The notes under the pieces were generated by a model. The model did not search any database. It worked only from the letters and a program-made list of their open reading frames with translations, and was not told where the DNA came from. 64,000 nt of DNA from Clostridiales bacterium (GTDB lineage: Bacteria; Bacillota; Clostridia; Lachnospirales; Lachnospiraceae): the NCBI GenBank assembly GCA_018376135.1, contig JAHABX010000007.1, positions 61,057 to 125,056 on the forward strand, given 5' to 3'. A program made the position numbers and the translations under genes. This document shows, one piece after another, positions 9,014 to 17,095 of the stretch. Positions within the stretch are counted from its first letter, which is position 1; every line of letters begins with the position of its first letter.

Positions 9014-9043
9014 TTGACGTTATAACTTTCTCTATGGTAAGAT
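9014..9043 (+). promoter_or_regulatory. Promoter of the GntR regulator
   Basis: TTGACG at 9014-9019, 18-base spacer, TAAGAT at 9038-9043. Transcription would start about 20 bases before the gene's ATG at 9073. Confidence 0.6.
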
Positions 9044-9072
9044 GTTCATATAATGAGGTTGGAGGTTGTGTT

Positions 9073-9780
9073 ATGGAGGTAAACGAACTCTTTAAAGCGA
9101 GCAAGCGGGAATCCGCTGTTGATCTGGTCGTTAATAATATTAAGCAGTTATTGATCGAACGTAAGCTGCAGCCGGGCGACCGTCTTCCAAATGAACTGGA
9201 AATATCAGAAGGAATGGGAGTCAGCCGCGGCTCTGTCAGAGAAGCCATGAAGATCCTCTCCGCCTTCGGACTGATCGATATCCGCGTAGGAAACGGCACC
9301 TACGTCTGCGAATCCCCCGGCGATTCCCTGATGGATTCTCTTCTGTTCAGTTTTTTTGTCACCAATCCGGATATTGAGAATCTCTATGAATTCCGGCACG
9401 TCATTGAAATTGATGTACTGGATCTGATCTTGAAGCATTATGATGATAATAAAGAAGAACGCCAGGCAATGAAGGATAACCTGAACCGTCTGGAAATGTT
9501 ATTGAAGCAGGGTGCCTCCAGCAGGCAGCAGAAGGAAAATGATCTTGAATTCCATCGTCTGATGGGTGCCTGCACCAAGAATCCGCTGATCGAACGGGTC
9601 TACCATATTGTGATCGAGTTCATGGAGCCTTCGATTTCCATCACCCATCGCAACCAGAAGGGTGAGATCGTATATCAGGTACACAAAGATATTATGGAGG
9701 TTATTGAGAACAAGGATTATGCCCGTATCGAGAAGGTGATCACAGATTCCGTGGACACCTGGTCCAAATTACAAAGTTAA
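9073..9780 (+). CDS. GntR-family (FadR subfamily) transcriptional regulator
   Basis: 235 residues. The N-terminal winged helix carries the GntR signature (LQPGDRLPNELEISEGMGVSRGSVREAM without its middle); the C-terminal half is an all-helical FCD-type ligand domain with metal-binding-like residues (E/D and H in the FRHVIEIDVLDL and DLEFHRLMG segments). FadR-type GntR proteins respond to acid intermediates of the pathway they control. It is divergent from the TRAP operon, so it is the likely local repressor. The start was set at 9073 by the GGAGG ribosome site; the track start at 9010 would overlap the promoter. Confidence 0.88.
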   Translation: MEVNELFKASKRESAVDLVVNNIKQLLIERKLQPGDRLPNELEISEGMGVSRGSVREAMKILSAFGLIDIRVGNGTYVCESPGDSLMDSLLFSFFVTNPDIENLYEFRHVIEIDVLDLILKHYDDNKEERQAMKDNLNRLEMLLKQGASSRQQKENDLEFHRLMGACTKNPLIERVYHIVIEFMEPSISITHRNQKGEIVYQVHKDIMEVIENKDYARIEKVITDSVDTWSKLQS

Positions 9781-9784
9781 GGAT

Positions 9785-9833
9785 AAAAAGAGGCTTCGCA
9801 GTCCATTTCCGAATTGCGAAGCCTCTTTTTTAT
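9785..9833. terminator. Bidirectional terminator between gntR and the SGNH hydrolase gene
   Basis: AAAAAGAGGCTTCGCA pairs with TGCGAAGCCTCTTTTTT across a 14-base loop. Runs of A before and T after make it usable in both directions, which suits the convergent genes. Confidence 0.88.
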
Positions 9834-10753
9834 CCTTCCGCAGCTCCCCCTGTCTCAATCCCATGAGCCAGAAGAAACTCTGTCCAGATATCAATATATT
9901 TTGCTTTCAGGTGCACACCGTCAGAGCTGTAGTCCGGATTTAATTTACCGGTTCCCTCCAGATCGAATACCTCATTCTCATCCAGCCAGAACACATACCG
10001 GTTGTCCGCCAGCGTCTTTAGCTTTGCGTTTCTCGCATCGATCTCTGCATTATTGATATAGGTTCCCTGACGGTCCTTCTTATCCGTTACATGCATAATA
10101 CTCTGGACGAAGATCACCGCATCCGGCTGCAGTGTCCGGATCTCGTCCACCACTGCCTTGTACTGCATATAAAAGGAATCCGCAGTTCCCCTTCCAAGCT
10201 CATTGATGCCCAGCTGAATATAGATCTTCTCATAGGTCTCTCTGCCAAGCGCTTCCCGAACCGTGATCTTCCCTCCGGTCTCCTTATCGACACCCAGCTT
10301 TTTATCCATCACATCCCAGACGGACAGCCCATATTCCACAAAGAAATGTGTCTTTTCCCATCCTGCATACTCATACAATGTGGCAACTCTGGAATCTCCG
10401 ATAAACAATGCTCCGTCCAGATAATCGGCTCCTACCTGAACAAAAGCCCTCTCTTCCTGAATCACTTCCGGAGCTTCCGATTCTGCATATTCAGGCTCTG
10501 TATACTCAGGCTCTGCGCTCCCGTTTTCTGCATCCCCGGTCTCCGCATTTCCTGTCTCTGCATCCCCGGTCTCTGCAGCTTCAGACTCCGAACGATCCGG
10601 CTCCTGCGAAGCCTCCTCCGGAGCAGTCTCCACCTTTACCAGAGTGCCATCCAGCTTCAATTGATACCCGGACACACTGACTGCTCCCCAGAATAAAATC
10701 ACACTGAAAAGCATGAACAAGGAAAAAGGGTATTTTATCTTCTTTTTTCTCAT
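9830..10753 (-). CDS. SGNH/GDSL-type hydrolase, membrane anchored
   Basis: 307 residues. One N-terminal transmembrane segment is followed by a low-complexity acidic linker (repeats of the type AETGDAETGN, residues about 45-95), then an SGNH hydrolase domain. Block I is FIGDSR with the catalytic serine, a block III-like GINELG segment follows, and the block V DGVHL carries the catalytic histidine. Such exported domains remove or transfer acyl groups on polysaccharide. It follows the MBOAT acyltransferase gene by 11 bases, so the pair probably acts in O-acetylation of a cell-surface glycan, as in AlgI/AlgX-like or PatA/PatB-like systems. The target polymer is not known. Confidence 0.82.
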   Translation of the reverse strand: MRKKKIKYPFSLFMLFSVILFWGAVSVSGYQLKLDGTLVKVETAPEEASQEPDRSESEAAETGDAETGNAETGDAENGSAEPEYTEPEYAESEAPEVIQEERAFVQVGADYLDGALFIGDSRVATLYEYAGWEKTHFFVEYGLSVWDVMDKKLGVDKETGGKITVREALGRETYEKIYIQLGINELGRGTADSFYMQYKAVVDEIRTLQPDAVIFVQSIMHVTDKKDRQGTYINNAEIDARNAKLKTLADNRYVFWLDENEVFDLEGTGKLNPDYSSDGVHLKAKYIDIWTEFLLAHGIETGGAAEG

Positions 10754-10764
10754 TTACCTTACTC

Positions 10765-12102
10765 CTAAAAACGGAAATACAAAAACGGATTGCTGGCATT
10801 ACGTATCATACTCACAACAGACAGCACAAACAGAATCGCCAGCAGACCCGAGATCCACATCCGGTCTTTCTTTTTCTCATAAATTCCGGACGGAAATCTC
10901 ATACACAGCACCAACGCAGCCAGCAAAAATACACCATATCTCATAACCGCGCTTGTCACATCTCCCGGATTCACATATACAGGACTCTCTCCCTGAAGAA
11001 AAGGAAACAGCCTTGAAAAATAAATTCCGATCTCCCGGATATCCTCAACCGCAAAAACGATCCAGCTCAAAGGAATGTAAAGCAGCATGTAGACACGGGC
11101 AATGATCCTGTGCGATGCAAGAAATTTTCCAAATCCGGCTTTTTCAATTACCACCAGAACAAAAACAGACATGCCCCACAGGATAAAATTCCATCCCCTT
11201 CCATGCCACATGGCAGTAAATATCCAGACGATAAAAAGGTTTCTGACCGTCTTTAAATTTCCGCCTCTGCTTCCTCCCAGTGGAATATACACATACTCCC
11301 GGAACCAGCTTCCCAGCGTAATATGCCATCTGCGCCAGAACTCACTGACCGACAGGGACAGATAAGGCTTATCAAAATTTCTCGGAATCGAAAATCCAAA
11401 CATTTTTCCAAGTCCCACTGCCATCAGAGAATACCCGTTAAAATCAAAGAATATCTCCATGGAAAACGCAGCCGCCCCAAGCCATGCCATCGGCGTAGAT
11501 ATACTTTCAAATCCGGTCACCTGAATCTCATTCCAAAGCTTTCCCATCACATCCGCAATGAGTATCTTGGAGCTTAACCCCAGTACAAAAAGCTTCAGCC
11601 CATTCTCCAGGTCTGCCATACAATAACGTCTTTTCCGAATCTGCTCCGAAATATCCGAATATAAAATGATCGGTCCCGCGATCAGCTGCGGAAACAGACA
11701 GACAAATACTCCCATCTCCAGGAGATTCCTGGCCGGCGGTGTCTTTCTCCGATATACGTCCGCCACATATGCCGTAACCTGAAAAATATAAAAGCTGATC
11801 CCAAGCGGAATCATATCAGAAAAATACTTGAATCCCAGCAAAAGCGAGAAATTATAGATAACAATTCCCCACAAAAACAGCTTTCGGCTGCTCCCTCTGT
11901 TCTCCCAGATAAGTCCTGACACTGCATAGTTCAACAATACGGTCACAATCAACAGCGGAAAATACTTCAGCTCTCCCAATGCGTAAAATAACAGGCTTCC
12001 TATAAATAAAGGAATATTCCGATAACGAACCGGCGTAATATAATAAACCAGTAAAAATACCGGAAGAAATAAAAATATAAAAGAAATGCTCGAAAACAGC
12101 AT
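10765..12102 (-). CDS. MBOAT-family membrane O-acyltransferase (AlgI/DltB-like)
   Basis: 445 residues, polytopic, with about 10-12 hydrophobic segments. The conserved MBOAT histidine lies in MWHGRGWNFILWG; ISFYIFQ and the PFFDFNGYS-like segment (FFDFNGYSLMAVGLGKMFG) are typical of the AlgI group. It passes acyl groups from a cytoplasmic donor across the membrane to an exported glycan. An AAGGAG ribosome site precedes the ATG at 12102. It is operonic with the downstream SGNH hydrolase. No acyl carrier protein or alginate-type genes are near. Confidence 0.88.
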   Translation of the reverse strand: MLFSSISFIFLFLPVFLLVYYITPVRYRNIPLFIGSLLFYALGELKYFPLLIVTVLLNYAVSGLIWENRGSSRKLFLWGIVIYNFSLLLGFKYFSDMIPLGISFYIFQVTAYVADVYRRKTPPARNLLEMGVFVCLFPQLIAGPIILYSDISEQIRKRRYCMADLENGLKLFVLGLSSKILIADVMGKLWNEIQVTGFESISTPMAWLGAAAFSMEIFFDFNGYSLMAVGLGKMFGFSIPRNFDKPYLSLSVSEFWRRWHITLGSWFREYVYIPLGGSRGGNLKTVRNLFIVWIFTAMWHGRGWNFILWGMSVFVLVVIEKAGFGKFLASHRIIARVYMLLYIPLSWIVFAVEDIREIGIYFSRLFPFLQGESPVYVNPGDVTSAVMRYGVFLLAALVLCMRFPSGIYEKKKDRMWISGLLAILFVLSVVSMIRNASNPFLYFRF

Positions 12103-12265
12103 CGCGCGTTCTCCTTTTTCCTATGTAATACATATTAGACTTCATAAACCCGGAAAAAGTTTCAGAAATCTGTCCCAATTCATTATAGTACAACCATAAA
12201 AATAATACTATTATTAATTCTGCCATGGTTCCGGCAAGGTTATTCCTGTTAAAATTTACACAAAG

Positions 12266-12293
12266 AAAAACGGGAGAACCAATGGTTCTCCCG
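12266..12293 (-). terminator. Terminator downstream of trpB-like gene
   Basis: Minus-strand hairpin of the near-perfect palindrome CGGGAGAACCA / TGGTTCTCCCG followed by TTTTTCTTT, 14 bases after the stop codon of the TrpB-like gene. Confidence 0.85.
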
Positions 12294-12306
12294 CCCTGTC
12301 TGTTTC

Positions 12307-13680
12307 CTAACCGATCTTCGGCAGCTTATCTGCATAGATCTTCAGTTCTTCATCCGTTGGAATATAATCACTCATATCTCCATCATGAAACTTCTCATAC
12401 GCTACCATATCGAAATATCCGGTTCCCGTAAGTCCAAAAACAATCGTCTTTTCCTCTCCCGTTTCGATACACTTTTTCGCTTCATCGATCGCCACTTTAA
12501 TTGCATGGGAGCTTTCCGGAGCCGGAAGGATGCCCTCGACTCTGGCAAAATACTCTGCCGCTTCAAATACTTCTGTCTGTCTTACCGATACCGCTTCCAT
12601 CAGACCGTCATCGTATAACTGGGACAGTGTGGAGCTCATGCCGTGGTAACGAAGTCCTCCCGCATGATTTGCAGATGGTATAAAATCACTTCCCAGAGTA
12701 TACATCTTCGCCAGCGGGCATACCATTCCTGTATCGCAGAAATCATAAGCATATACTCCCCGGGTCAGACTTGGACAGGATGCCGGTTCCACCGCAATAA
12801 ACTGATAATCCGCTTCTCCTCTTAACTTCTCGCCCATAAACGGTGCAATCAGTCCTCCCAGATTGGAACCTCCTCCTGCACAGCCAATGATCACATCCGG
12901 CTTTACTCCATACTTATCAAGCGCAGCTTTCGCCTCCAGACCAATGACAGACTGATGCAGAAGAACCTGATTCAGCACACTGCCCAGTACATACCGATAT
13001 CCTTCACTGCTGACCGCTTTCTCTACTGCTTCCGAAATGGCACATCCAAGACTTCCCGTTGTTCCCGGATGCTCCGCAAGAATCTTTCTTCCCACCTGAG
13101 TCTCCATAGACGGAGACGGGGTTACCGACGCCCCGTAGGTTCTCATCACTTCCCTGCGGAACGGCTTCTGCTCATAAGAGCATTTTACCATATAAACCTT
13201 ACAGTCAAGATCAAAGTAAGAGCACGCCATGGAAAGTGCAGTTCCCCACTGCCCGGCTCCGGTTTCCGTTGTCACGCCCTTCAGCCCCTGCATCTTTGCA
13301 TAATATGCCTGTGCGATGGCTGAATTTAACTTGTGACTTCCGCTTGTGTTATTACCCTCGAACTTATAATAGATTTTGGCGGGAGTTCCCAGCTTCTTCT
13401 CAAGGCAGTATGCCCTTACAAGCGGCGACGGACGGTACATTTTATAGAAATCTCTGATTTCTTCCGGAATATCAAAATATGCAGTATCCTGATCCAGCTC
13501 CTGACGAACCAGCTCCTCACAAAAGACGCCGGACAATTCCTCTGCTGTCATTGGCTTTAAGGTTCCCGGATTCAACAATGGCGCCGGTTTATTCTTCATA
13601 TCGGCACGCAGATTATACCACTGTTTTGGCATCTCTTTTTCTTCGAGATAGATTTTGTAGGGGATTTTCTTTTCTGACAT
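12307..13680 (-). CDS. trpB: Tryptophan synthase beta chain-like protein (TrpB2 type)
   Basis: 457 residues. A pyridoxal-phosphate enzyme that joins indole and serine to make tryptophan. The PLP lysine is in GSHKLNSA, the phosphate loop is GCAGGGSN, and ETGAGQWG is the conserved catalytic loop. The long N-terminal region and overall length mark it as the TrpB2 subfamily, which works without tight contact to TrpA. No trpA is adjacent, so it probably salvages indole. The ATG at 13680 was chosen because the sequence further upstream is the T-box antiterminator/terminator. Expression is controlled by a Trp-specific T-box leader. Confidence 0.92.
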   Translation of the reverse strand: MSEKKIPYKIYLEEKEMPKQWYNLRADMKNKPAPLLNPGTLKPMTAEELSGVFCEELVRQELDQDTAYFDIPEEIRDFYKMYRPSPLVRAYCLEKKLGTPAKIYYKFEGNNTSGSHKLNSAIAQAYYAKMQGLKGVTTETGAGQWGTALSMACSYFDLDCKVYMVKCSYEQKPFRREVMRTYGASVTPSPSMETQVGRKILAEHPGTTGSLGCAISEAVEKAVSSEGYRYVLGSVLNQVLLHQSVIGLEAKAALDKYGVKPDVIIGCAGGGSNLGGLIAPFMGEKLRGEADYQFIAVEPASCPSLTRGVYAYDFCDTGMVCPLAKMYTLGSDFIPSANHAGGLRYHGMSSTLSQLYDDGLMEAVSVRQTEVFEAAEYFARVEGILPAPESSHAIKVAIDEAKKCIETGEEKTIVFGLTGTGYFDMVAYEKFHDGDMSDYIPTDEELKIYADKLPKIG

Positions 13681-13716
13681 TATTTTTGTCTCCTTTCTCT
13701 TATGGGGATAGAAATA

Positions 13717-13761
13717 AAAAAACTCCTGTCCCAGATTATAAACGATCTGCTGGGACAAGAG
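13717..13761 (-). terminator. T-box leader terminator hairpin
   Basis: Minus strand: CTCTTGTCCCAG pairs with CTGGGACAGGAG and is followed by seven T. It is mutually exclusive with the antiterminator that uses the T-box bases at 13771-13785. Confidence 0.88.
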
Positions 13762-14006
13762 TATCATTCTCCTGCGGTGCCACCCGGCTTGACGTATTCA
13801 ACACGCCCACTTTACGCATACGACCATATGCAGACTTTTCTTCACGGAGAGTCATACTCCGTCTCACATACTGAGGCATCCTGCAGACACCTGTTCTGTT
13901 CGCCCTCGGAAGTCCATTCAGCCTCATGCTTTACACGGCAATCTCATCACCTGCCGCTCTCTGTAGAAAAACGAATGACGCTTACTTACTCTTCTTCAAT
14001 GGTTTT
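13717..14006 (-). ncRNA. T-box riboswitch, tRNA-Trp specific (UGG specifier)
   Basis: Leader RNA of the TrpB2-like gene. The T-box core GGGTGGCACCGCAGG is at 13785-13771 and binds the free CCA end of uncharged tRNA. Stem I has the AGAGAG motif near 13961-13955 and a specifier loop GAATGGAC whose UGG codon (13916-13914) matches tRNA-Trp. A factor-independent terminator closes the leader. Uncharged tRNA-Trp should stabilise the antiterminator and switch on the gene when tryptophan is short. Confidence 0.93.
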
Positions 14007-14012
14007 TTTATT

Positions 14013-14041
14013 TTTATACCACATACCAAAATATCTGTCAA
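14013..14041 (-). promoter_or_regulatory. Promoter of the Trp T-box transcript
   Basis: Minus strand TTGACA (14041-14036), 17-base spacer, TATAAA (14018-14013), giving a start near 14006 just ahead of stem I. Confidence 0.82.
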
Positions 14042-14098
14042 TACATTTTTTCTTATGTCCGAATCAGAAAACAATGCTGTTGAAAATCTTATAATTTC

Positions 14099-14914
14099 TC
14101 AGTTCAGACTGCTGACCGGAACAGTGATCATTGTAATGTAGTCCTCGCTCCTCTGAACAGACATTTCATTTAACCCTTCCTCATAGGCATAATCAGCCAA
14201 TACCAGCTGATTCCTTTCTGCATATTCCAGAATCTGCTGATAAATCTCCCTGATCCGTTCCCAGCTTCCAACACAATAAGCTCTTAGAAACATCCCTTCA
14301 GGTATTACAACATCATATTCCCCTGCATTTTCATCACCATAAGCAAAAAAGCAGTCATACTCATTCCACTTCTTCTGCATGATCTTTTCCGAAGATATCC
14401 GGCTTCCAAAATTGTCATATAACCCAAATATCTTCTTAAGCCGCATTGAGAATTGTGCTGCAACGGAAAAATCTTCATCATCATAGGCTCCTTTGATTGG
14501 ATCACTTAGTAAAATCTTCCTTTCCGGCAGTCTGATAAGCTCTGTTTTTCCATGATAAGCTTCCATTCCCTGTTGAAGTCTTTCAGATTTTTTCTTAAGA
14601 AAATCTCCGGCTTCTGTCAGCTGCCGAATTGCTTTTTCAATCCGGTCATTCTGGTCTGCAATCATCTGAGACAAGAATGCACCGGAAGGACACTCCATGT
14701 ACTTTTTTATTTCATCCACCGACATACCGATCTTCCTGAGTGTAAGAATCAGCTCCAGCTGCACAATCTGAAAACAGGTATAATAACGATATCCGTTTTC
14801 TGTCTTATATTCCGGACAAAACAGACCGATCTCATCATAATAATGCAGAGTACGCTTATTTATCTGATTCATTTTTGCAAATTGACCCGTAGTATAGATA
14901 TACTGATTTTTCAC
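14099..14914 (-). CDS. MerR-family transcriptional regulator with GyrI-like effector domain
   Basis: About 271 residues. The N-terminal MerR winged helix (TGQFAKMNQINKRTLHYYDEIGL read in short: KRTLHYYDEIGLF) is followed by a coiled-coil linker (residues about 80-125) and a C-terminal effector domain of the GyrI/BmrR type that binds hydrophobic drugs. A GTG at 14914 sits six bases after GAGGTG; a GTG at 14923 is the other choice. It is divergent from a GNAT acetyltransferase gene, and the shared spacer has the long-spacer promoter typical of MerR targets. The arrangement recalls BltR-BltD of Bacillus, where a MerR protein controls an acetyltransferase. Confidence 0.85.
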   Translation of the reverse strand: MKNQYIYTTGQFAKMNQINKRTLHYYDEIGLFCPEYKTENGYRYYTCFQIVQLELILTLRKIGMSVDEIKKYMECPSGAFLSQMIADQNDRIEKAIRQLTEAGDFLKKKSERLQQGMEAYHGKTELIRLPERKILLSDPIKGAYDDEDFSVAAQFSMRLKKIFGLYDNFGSRISSEKIMQKKWNEYDCFFAYGDENAGEYDVVIPEGMFLRAYCVGSWERIREIYQQILEYAERNQLVLADYAYEEGLNEMSVQRSEDYITMITVPVSSLN

Positions 14915-14926
14915 ACATATCACCTC

Positions 14927-14960
14927 TTGACTTTACAGTTACTGTATAGATTATAGTAAC
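14927..14960 (+). promoter_or_regulatory. MerR-type promoter with 19-base spacer and dyad operator
   Basis: TTGACT (14927-14932) and TATAGT (14952-14957) are 19 bases apart, the stretched spacing that MerR proteins correct by twisting DNA. The spacer holds the dyad TACAGT-T-ACTGTA (14935-14947), and GTTACT/AGTAAC (14938-14943, 14955-14960) forms a second symmetric pair. It reads toward the GNAT gene at 15000. Confidence 0.72.
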
Positions 14961-14999
14961 ATACGAAACATACAAATACAATCTAACGGAGGAATACCT

Positions 15000-15554
15000 A
15001 TGGAATTTTTAAACGTAAAAAAAGAATATTGGAAAGAAATAAAAGAAATCTATTTGGAAGCCTTCCCAAAACACGAACGCAAACCCTTCTTTGTGATCAA
15101 AAATGCACACAGGAAAGGAAAACTGCAGGTCATTACCGCAATAGAAAGGGGAAAACTTTCAGGGTTTATAATGGCGATCCCATATCTTGATATGGTCATG
15201 GTGGATTATCTGGCGATATCCAGTAAAGTCCGCAGCAAAGGAATCGGAAGCCGGCTGCTCCAGGAAGTATGCCAGCGTTTTTCCGGTAAAAAGATCCTTC
15301 TTCTGATCGAGCAGATTGATGAAAATGCAGAAAACTATGAACAACGAATCTCCCGCAAAAAATTTTACTTAAAAAATGGCTTTTCTTCCTCTGACATTTT
15401 TACAACAGGTGCCAGCGGAAATATGGAGATTCTGTATCAGGGAACGCCTCCTTCCATAGAACGCTATATCGCTCTGCAGAAATATGCGTTGGGTCCCATA
15501 CTGTTTCCGCTGTCCGGAATTGCATCGGAAAAAAGCATTTTCTCTGCTTGTTGA
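15000..15554 (+). CDS. GNAT-family N-acetyltransferase
   Basis: 184 residues. The acetyl-CoA-binding motif A is VRSKGIGSRLLQEV (about residues 78-91), with a beta-strand and the FYLKNGF motif B downstream, typical of GNAT enzymes. The substrate is unknown; control by the divergent MerR gene suggests a drug, polyamine or other toxic amine. GGAGGAATACCT precedes the ATG. The last 20 residues are poorly conserved in character and run into a decayed region, so the natural C-terminus may have been altered. Confidence 0.82.
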   Translation: MEFLNVKKEYWKEIKEIYLEAFPKHERKPFFVIKNAHRKGKLQVITAIERGKLSGFIMAIPYLDMVMVDYLAISSKVRSKGIGSRLLQEVCQRFSGKKILLLIEQIDENAENYEQRISRKKFYLKNGFSSSDIFTTGASGNMEILYQGTPPSIERYIALQKYALGPILFPLSGIASEKSIFSAC

Positions 15555-15850
15555 GAAGAACAGCATTACGCTGACTACTTTTCGCGAGGAAGATAAGGCT
15601 GATACAGGACATCGTGACAGCTTAAAGAGGCCTGGATTTGCGGAGGCTGAGCTTTTAATGGAATTGGGTTATCCGACACAGCGGTTTGTCCTGCACTGGG
15701 AATATGGATTACTGCTGCCGGTATGCTGCAGGAACTGCTTCTGCCCTGATATTTGCAGTATCACTGTTTTTCGGCTCATACTTAATAAGTATTTTCTCTT
15801 CCGCAGGGACATCCGTTTATGATATTGCAAACCATGGCTTTTGGATTTAA
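15555..15850 (+). pseudogene. Decayed coding remnant, possibly of a membrane transporter
   Basis: No intact gene. One frame around 15700-15850 reads a hydrophobic stretch (AAGTASALIFAVSLFFGSY) ending HGFWI before a stop, which resembles a transmembrane segment of a MATE-type efflux protein. The frame is broken by stops upstream near 15630 and 15655. The family assignment is weak; what is clear is a short, broken, membrane-like reading frame. Confidence 0.35.
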
Positions 15851-15898
15851 AAACAGAAAATACGCTCTTGGAAACTGAAAGTGATACTAAATAACTAC

Positions 15899-15951
15899 TT
15901 TAAACCTATTGTTCAAACACAGATTCTCTGTCCTAAAACAATAGGTTTAAA
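15899..15951. terminator. Long hairpin between the GNAT region and the ATPase remnant
   Basis: A perfect 15-bp stem, TTTAAACCTATTGTT at 15899-15913 with its complement at 15937-15951. The 23-base loop contains a smaller hairpin (ACAGA-TTC-TCTGT). It lies between convergent transcripts and probably terminates one or both. Confidence 0.6.
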
Positions 15952-15958
15952 TGTTTTG

Positions 15959-17095
15959 TTATCTAATATTCCTCTTCTTTGACTTATTACACATAGCCTT
16001 CTGCTTGCTTCTTTTCTTATATAACCTCTGTATTCCTTCATTCAGCCTTGTCAAATAGCGCAGTACCGGTTCTGTTGCAACAGAAAACAAAATTAACAGC
16101 ATAATACACTTCTGTGACATGGCATTGATTCCCAAAAGCAATGGAAACAACAAGCTGGTACCTATGATCCCCACGATGCATCCTGCACAAATACCACCCC
16201 GAACCGGATTCATCGGTTTACATATCTGATACAGAATCATAAAGCCTACAATTGCCAAAAGCATCGTAGCCGCTGTGGATATATCTGCTTCCCCCACCTG
16301 AAAAACAATTCCAAAGTAGGACAAGGATGCCACCAGCAATGCATCTGTGATTCCTGCCGGAAGCGCTTTTAACAACACATTTGCAAGGAAGTTCCCGGTA
16401 ATCCGCTTTTCATTCGGCTGCAGAGACAAAAAGAACCCCGGTATCCCAATGGTAAACATCGCCACAAGTGAAATCTGAGACGGTTCCAGCGGATACTTGA
16501 ATACAAATCCAATCGAAATTAAGGCCAGCAAAAAGGAAAATATATTCTTTACCAGAAACAGGCTTGCCGACTGCTGAATGTTATTGACTACCCTTCTCCC
16601 TTCAGCCACCACTTCAGGCATTCTGGAAAAATCCGATTCCAGGAGGACTACCTGGGATACCTGCATGGCTGCCTCACTGCCGGATGCCAGCCGGATACTG
16701 CTGACGGTCAGCGCCATGGTTGCCAGCAGATACAGCCCCTCCGGGATCATACCGATAACCGCCGCTACCATAGCTGTCACACTGTCCAGGGAACGGATCA
16801 TTTCCGACTGCTCCCCCTCCCGCATGGTTTTTGCTTTTAATGTAAGCTTTGAGATATAAGACTCATCTCCTACCTTCTCCAACTTCGCATGACATTTTCC
16901 GGCTGTAACAAAGCTGCCGGACAGCAGAAAATCCCCTTCCTTTTTCAATATCTCCTCTGACTCTCCTGTCAGCAGGGACTCATTTACCCGCACTTCTCCA
17001 AAGCAGACCACTGCATCCACCTCTGTATTGCACCATCCTGCCTCTCTCCTTTCCAGGACCTGCTGTTCTGTCAGACCATATCTGCAATCAGGAGT
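15959..17095 (-). pseudogene. P-type cation ATPase with two in-frame internal deletions
   Basis: The frame reads an ATPase N-terminal segment (GLTEQQVLERREAGW, near 17075) and jumps directly to the actuator domain with LLTGES. After GMIPEGLYLLATMALTVSSIRLA it jumps to SGSEAAMQVSQVVLL, the region after the GDGVND hinge. The phosphorylation loop (DKTGT), the nucleotide-binding domain and the hinge are all missing, as is the first membrane pair. The C-terminal membrane region is complete. Related proteins are about 780-850 residues; here about 375 codons remain. It cannot be a working pump. The frame stays open across both joints, and the 5' end overlaps the end of the neighbouring flippase remnant. 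Confidence 0.85.

Noticed and set aside
10441..10620. Short tandem repeats that look array-like
   Set aside because: They encode the low-complexity linker of the SGNH hydrolase (repeated AETGD/N units). No spacer pattern, so not a CRISPR.
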